Part shown: positions 60,581-64,000 of the stretch, piece by piece
Numbering within the stretch: position 1 is the first letter of the stretch
Layout: each line of letters opens with the position of its first letter
NCBI RefSeq assembly: GCF_014322795.1
Contig: NZ_JAASTT010000016.1
Span: forward strand, 1-64,000
Reading direction: 5' to 3'
Length of the DNA stretch: 64,000 nucleotides
Source: Paenilisteria portnoyi
GTDB lineage: Bacteria > Bacillota > Bacilli > Lactobacillales > Listeriaceae
Translations under genes and position numbers: made by a program
The notes under the pieces: model-generated
Databases searched by the model: none
Told to the model about the DNA's origin: nothing
The model's input: the letters and a program-made list of their open reading frames with translations, nothing else

Positions 60581-60892
60581 ATGGACGTAACACCAATGGA
60601 TAGTTTCGCCGCAGCGATTAAGCAATTATGCGCAGAAGCGGCGGCGAAAGGTTACGAGCAAGGAATAGAGGACGCACGAGAGAAATATAAGTTACCGCCA
60701 GTGTTAGAAAATGAAGATTTATCAAGAATATTCAAGTTAGATAAATCAAGTGTCAGCGCAAAATTAATCAAATTACCAGGCTTTCCTAAATTAAAATATT
60801 ATCGCGGTAAATACCCCACATCAGCCGTCCTGAATTGGATGGACGAAAATACGGAGTATGTGGATAAAATTAGAGAGGGAGGGAAACGATGA
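60581..60892 (+). CDS. phage DNA-binding-like protein
   Basis: 103 residues. The C-terminal half (LENEDLSRIFKLDKSSVSAKLIK, then FPKLKYYRGKYPTSAVLNWMDE) looks like a winged helix of the excisionase/AlpA type; the N-terminal helix is Ala-rich. GAGGGAGGGG precedes the ATG. Its stop overlaps the next ATG (ATGA). Confidence 0.65.
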   Translation: MDVTPMDSFAAAIKQLCAEAAAKGYEQGIEDAREKYKLPPVLENEDLSRIFKLDKSSVSAKLIKLPGFPKLKYYRGKYPTSAVLNWMDENTEYVDKIREGGKR

Positions 60893-61034
60893 ATCAATTA
60901 GTATCTTCTAAAAGTGCTTGTTTATTGATGGGTAGTCGTACATTGGCTGAGAAATTTGGCACAGAGTATAGGAAGTCTTACTAGAGATTGATAAGCAAAT
61001 AATCACTATGAATGCTACTGAGGAATCCGAATAA
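60889..61034 (+). pseudogene. truncated, frameshifted Rha-like antirepressor
   Basis: Frame one gives MNQLVSSKSACLLMGSRTLA then EKFGTEYRKSY and stops at 60984. The adjoining frame gives VLLEIDKQIITMNATEESE to 61034. Joined, they read as the N-terminus of an Rha-type phage regulator (TLAEKFGTEYRK-VLLEID). A frameshift near 60973 and loss of the rest make it inactive. The ribosome site and ATGA coupling are retained. Confidence 0.6.
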
Positions 61035-61179
61035 GGGTGCGCAATTTTTCGTAGACTCATTGCTAATATACGAGCAAACTAAAATATTGTGAAAGATGAT
61101 TGGTATAGCAAATAAAAAAACGAGGCTCGCACCCCGCTAGTTAATTCCACAAATTAATTATATCACAGGGCGTGAGAAA

Positions 61180-61332
61180 ATGACAAAGCAAGACGGTGTG
61201 TATCTTCTCATAAACGGCGAGGAAAAGTATTTCAAACCACCAGCAAATGGATTTGGCCAAACAACAATTAGCTGGTCGGATGGTAAACCCGTAACAGTGG
61301 AGAGTAAAGAAACAATCAAATTGAATAAATAG
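61180..61332 (+). CDS. DUF3954-like phage protein
   Basis: 50 residues, GVYLLINGEEKYFKPPANGF then GQTTISWSDGKPVTVESKE, matching the small beta-rich DUF3954 family of Firmicute phages. GGCGTGAG lies upstream of the ATG. Function unknown. Confidence 0.65.
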   Translation: MTKQDGVYLLINGEEKYFKPPANGFGQTTISWSDGKPVTVESKETIKLNK

Positions 61333-61420
61333 TCTGGTCGAAAAAATCGAAGGACGTTATGAACAGTTTATTACTGTCGTAGCGTCCTTTTTTATTTTAA
61401 AATTTGAGGAGGATGACGGA

Positions 61421-61999
61421 ATGCAAAAATTAATTAATGAGTATAGAGGAGCTTTAGCCGATACTGAGGCGTTTAAAGCTAATCTACAAACCATAATCGA
61501 TAAAAAAGAAGCGTTGCTGCCACCACTTTTGCCGGGACAAAAAAGAAAACGTGAAGAGTTACCGGAACAAGTGACGATGTCTAGAGTTAATAGCATAGTT
61601 GATAGTTTGAAATACGCAATCGACTGGATGGAGTTAGGGCATGAACCTAGTCCTCGTAGAGCGATACACAGACGTTCAGGCGTTCAAAGAGAAATTTGCT
61701 TGTCTGATGTTGAGGTGATTCGGAACTGGTTTATCCAAGAGCATGGGCTTGCTTATGAGTACGAGGATGAAGAAGTTAAAATATCAGAATGGGACAAAAT
61801 TAGAATAGAAGATGCGATGAGTACCATGTCTGAACAAGAGAAAAAAGTTTTTTTATTAAAATTTGAAAAAAATTTATCCTACTCTCAAATTAGTGATGAA
61901 ATGGAGATAAGCGTTCGCTCTGTAAGAGTCTACTTGAAAAGAGGAGAAGAAAAAATACAAGAACAGGTCGATGGAAGCCTTTTTTGCATGGCATTTTGA
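61421..61999 (+). CDS. phage late-gene regulator, sigma-70 region 4-like
   Basis: 192 residues. The C-terminus (ISEWDKIRIEDAMSTMSEQEKKVFLLKF, then LSYSQISDEMEISVRSVRVYLKRGEEKI) is a sigma region 4-type helix-turn-helix as in ArpU/RinA-like late regulators. The N-terminus is helical. Last gene of the early block, as expected for a switch to the late operon. TTTGAGGAGGATG precedes the ATG. Confidence 0.82.
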   Translation: MQKLINEYRGALADTEAFKANLQTIIDKKEALLPPLLPGQKRKREELPEQVTMSRVNSIVDSLKYAIDWMELGHEPSPRRAIHRRSGVQREICLSDVEVIRNWFIQEHGLAYEYEDEEVKISEWDKIRIEDAMSTMSEQEKKVFLLKFEKNLSYSQISDEMEISVRSVRVYLKRGEEKIQEQVDGSLFCMAF

Positions 62000-62045
62000 A
62001 CCTCTCACGACTAAAGTCGCGAGTATTCTCAGCTGTTAGATAAAA

Positions 62046-62099
62046 AAATAGAAAGTGTTCTTTTTACAATGGTACCCATAAAATGGACACTTTCTATTT
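62046..62099. terminator. bidirectional terminator
   Basis: AAATAGAAAGTGT and ACACTTTCTATTT, perfect 13-bp arms around a 28-nt loop, between the late regulator and the convergent 503-codon gene. Confidence 0.75.
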
Positions 62100-62105
62100 C
62101 ATGTC

Positions 62106-63617
62106 TTATCTATTCATTTTACTTAATTCCAGCTCTTCTCTTTCCATATTCACATATTGTTCTTCGGTGAAATGATTAATATGTTTCTTTTCTAAATAAT
62201 TTAAAATGTTATTTTTATTTTTTTTTAATAGCACGCCCTTCATACTATTAAAAAAAGGTTTTAAGGAATATCTTCTGTAAGCATATCGATAAGTAACGAC
62301 ATCATCCTCATCTTTCGTTGATGATATATAGATTCTAAAATCAACATAATTTTTTTCGAGACTAACTTTGTACAACAAGTATTTATCAACGCCAGTATAC
62401 GAAGGCTTATTAGCAACATACATTATTTGAGAGAAAAAGTTTTCATAATTAATAATGCTACTAGGCAATTGAGCTTCCGTTATTATTTGAAGTACATCAG
62501 TATTGCTTAAAACTTTTTTACTACCAGTAAATACTATAAAACCTAACGAAGAAATAAACTTTTTACTGCTAAGAGTGAACGTAACTCTTGGTATTGACGT
62601 GAATTCAAAAGAAAAGGAACCAGAGTTTACATTAGTAATTTTAGGCAATTCATTCTCAAACTCAATCTCAGAAGCGGCAGGCGTATCATTTAGTTGCCAA
62701 CTTGTATATAAGTCTAGGATATCTTCATTGTGATTATCTGCAAATGAGTTATATTTTCTGGAAAAAGTTTTTAGAAATGTATTTTCGTTAATCAAAGGTG
62801 CTGAATATAGAGTAATTAGACTGTCTTCGCTACTTTTAATCATTTTGATAATCTCATTTATTTTATCGGGTTGATTTGATCTAATCCATTTTACTTGTTC
62901 ATGAGTTAAAACAAAATCATTTTTTTTTAACTCATTAATTCTATTTAAGACTTTCTTTTTTTCATCTTCTCCTAGGCGTATCAATTTTTTTAATTGTGCG
63001 ACATAATCATTTTTAAGCCCACTATTTAATATTTTTTCAAATATATTATTTGCTTGAAGACCTATATCCTGATAGGGATCAGTCTCCTTGCTGGATAACA
63101 GAATAGGTAATCGAATTATAAAATCCTCCCACTTATCTACAGTTGTTCTGACTCCAGGTATTATTTCTAAGAGGTCTTGCAATCTTCTGGCTCTTGAGGC
63201 CGTTTTTTGCATGCTTGTTTTGCTTTTTTGAGCCGCACCTGCGATGCTACCAAATTCTTTTATACACTCACTACCGACGTTTATTTTAATTTTATTCAGA
63301 GTATTTTCAATATAAAATATGAATCTATTTGGCGTGTTACACAACGAACAATTCTTCCAGTTCTCTTCATTGTCCCCCATGTCTTCCTCTGGTTGACCGT
63401 TAGGGCCTTTAGTTTGAATCCATTCATCAGAGCATTTAAGTAATATATCTTGTATGGTTTCTGAATATACATCTTTTTTTTCAATCGGAATATCACTAAA
63501 ATCTAAAGACTTATCAATTTCTAGAAGGTCATATAGCCAAACAAAGTTAATGTTTTTAAGATATTCACTATTTAATAATTTATTGACTTCTTTTTTTGAT
63601 AATGAGTACTTCTCCAT
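62106..63617 (-). CDS. 503-residue protein of unknown family with a cysteine cluster
   Basis: No family recognised. The N-terminal part has Cys90-x2-Cys93 (NWKNCSLCNTPNRF), then FYIENTLNKIKINVGSECIKEF with Cys118, reminiscent of a treble-clef zinc site. A Lys-rich helical middle (about 125-250) leads to a beta-rich half and a C-terminal Lys-rich segment (LLKKNKNNILNYLEKKHINH). No membrane segment. A perfect AAGGAGGATG lies upstream of the ATG. It is AT-rich compared with its neighbours, opposite in strand to the phage operons, and self-contained: the look of a moron gene acting in the lysogen. Defence or host-modifying roles are conjecture. Confidence 0.75.
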   Translation of the reverse strand: MEKYSLSKKEVNKLLNSEYLKNINFVWLYDLLEIDKSLDFSDIPIEKKDVYSETIQDILLKCSDEWIQTKGPNGQPEEDMGDNEENWKNCSLCNTPNRFIFYIENTLNKIKINVGSECIKEFGSIAGAAQKSKTSMQKTASRARRLQDLLEIIPGVRTTVDKWEDFIIRLPILLSSKETDPYQDIGLQANNIFEKILNSGLKNDYVAQLKKLIRLGEDEKKKVLNRINELKKNDFVLTHEQVKWIRSNQPDKINEIIKMIKSSEDSLITLYSAPLINENTFLKTFSRKYNSFADNHNEDILDLYTSWQLNDTPAASEIEFENELPKITNVNSGSFSFEFTSIPRVTFTLSSKKFISSLGFIVFTGSKKVLSNTDVLQIITEAQLPSSIINYENFFSQIMYVANKPSYTGVDKYLLYKVSLEKNYVDFRIYISSTKDEDDVVTYRYAYRRYSLKPFFNSMKGVLLKKNKNNILNYLEKKHINHFTEEQYVNMEREELELSKMNR

Positions 63618-63737
63618 TAATGCATCCTCCTTCGTGTATTAATACTATTTTAACATTTTTTGTTGAAGTTTGGAAATTAAGTTTCTGCTAATATTGTATA
63701 TTTTTGTCGCACACCTGCCACCTATATATGAGAAGTA

Positions 63738-63806
63738 AAAAACGTCAATACCTCCATCACTTTTTAGCCAGGCACGTTCTGATGTGGAGGCTCTTATTGA
63801 CGTTTT
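63738..63806 (-). terminator. long hairpin with U-run upstream of the 503-codon gene
   Basis: AAAACGTCAATA and TATTGACGTTTT arms with inner CCTCCA/TGGAGG pairs and small bulges. On the minus strand it is followed by TTTTTT. It lies 120 bp before the start of the minus-strand gene, so it could stop upstream transcription or act as a leader attenuator. Confidence 0.6.
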
Positions 63807-63912
63807 AAAGAAAAAATTCATATGAAATTTATTTCTTTCCAAGTAAATGCACATCAGAATCTCAGATACTGAGCCTAAAATGGTTGGTATAATAAGTAAA
63901 TGAGGTGATGAT

Positions 63913-64000
63913 ATGAATTATATAGGTACTCACATCACGGGGAAAACAGCTATCATACGAAAAATAAATGATCTATTTGTTTACAGCACGGAAAATAATA
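63913..64000 (+). CDS. start of an unidentified protein (partial)
   Basis: ATG at 63913 behind GAGGTGATG, running off the window edge (NYIGTHITGKTAIIRKINDL then FVYSTENN). TATAAT at 63886-63891 may be its -10. Too short to assign. Confidence 0.55.
   Translation, partial: MNYIGTHITGKTAIIRKINDLFVYSTENN

Noticed and set aside
63645-63854. 69-codon minus-strand ORF before the 503-codon gene
   Set aside because: It spans the long hairpin at 63738-63806 and has no ribosome site or family match.
1-64000. CRISPR arrays, rRNA genes, intact insertion sequences, T-box or other riboswitches
   Set aside because: None recognised by eye on either strand; short repeats found are accounted for individually.

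Overview
The window reads as a low-to-moderate G+C Firmicute chromosome, most likely a Listeria species outside the monocytogenes group. This rests on codon use, strong AGGAGG-type ribosome sites and gene order. From gltC/gltB/gltD through a DEAD-box helicase, a PTS operon with its sigma-54 activator, an MreB homologue, an MFS transporter, an M29 aminopeptidase, flavodoxin, map, an AAC(3)-like enzyme, rlmD-type methyltransferase, vanZ, mprF and a TIGR01777 epimerase, the order resembles (from memory, not checked) the L. monocytogenes lmo1735-lmo1694 stretch. About 51.4 kb is chromosome. From about 51.48 kb to the right edge is the lysogeny, early and replication part of a temperate prophage.

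Left part (1-8 kb) is accessory and scarred: an RHS/YD-repeat remnant, a PRiA4_ORF3 protein, a RelE/RelB-type toxin-antitoxin pair, an amidohydrolase plus alpha/beta-hydrolase operon facing a TetR regulator across two matching palindromes, then an FMN oxidoreductase and MFS exporter bracketed by a truncated and a complete copy of gltC. The complete gltC is divergent from gltB-gltD (glutamate synthase).

14-24 kb is a second accessory stretch: a sortase-anchored BspA-LRR/MucBP surface protein, a TetR pseudogene with an amber stop abutting a truncated amidohydrolase, a SnoaL-like protein, a CMD-family protein under a MerR-type promoter, a phosphatase, a Gfo/Idh/MocA oxidoreductase, a YfmL-like helicase, and several decayed genes, including an SH3b-LysM cell-wall protein remnant.

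24-51 kb is mostly intact backbone. A LevR-type PRD/AAA+ activator precedes a textbook -24/-12 promoter and a IIB-IIC-IIA-MupG sugar operon. Next come a YhgE/Pip membrane protein, tRNA-Arg(CCT), a lipoprotein, a CPBP protease, and two adjacent MreB-like genes. One MreB has lost the key acidic residues of the ATPase site. The stretch continues with transport, peptidase, redox, translation and envelope genes (map, rlmD, vanZ, mprF).

The prophage has integrase, a membrane protein, a LexA-like CI repressor, an operator region, a Cro-like protein, an ORF6N/ORF6C antirepressor, small early proteins, a replisome organiser, a DnaC-like loader, a Rha remnant and a sigma-like late regulator. A solitary 503-codon gene of unknown family on the opposite strand, with an AT-rich sequence, is the best candidate for an undescribed accessory function. 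Relics around the integrase (a frameshifted paralogue of a chromosomal gene, a perfect 20-bp inverted repeat, and a 17-bp repeat shared with an early-gene ribosome site) record past module exchange. No rRNA, CRISPR array or intact insertion sequence was seen.
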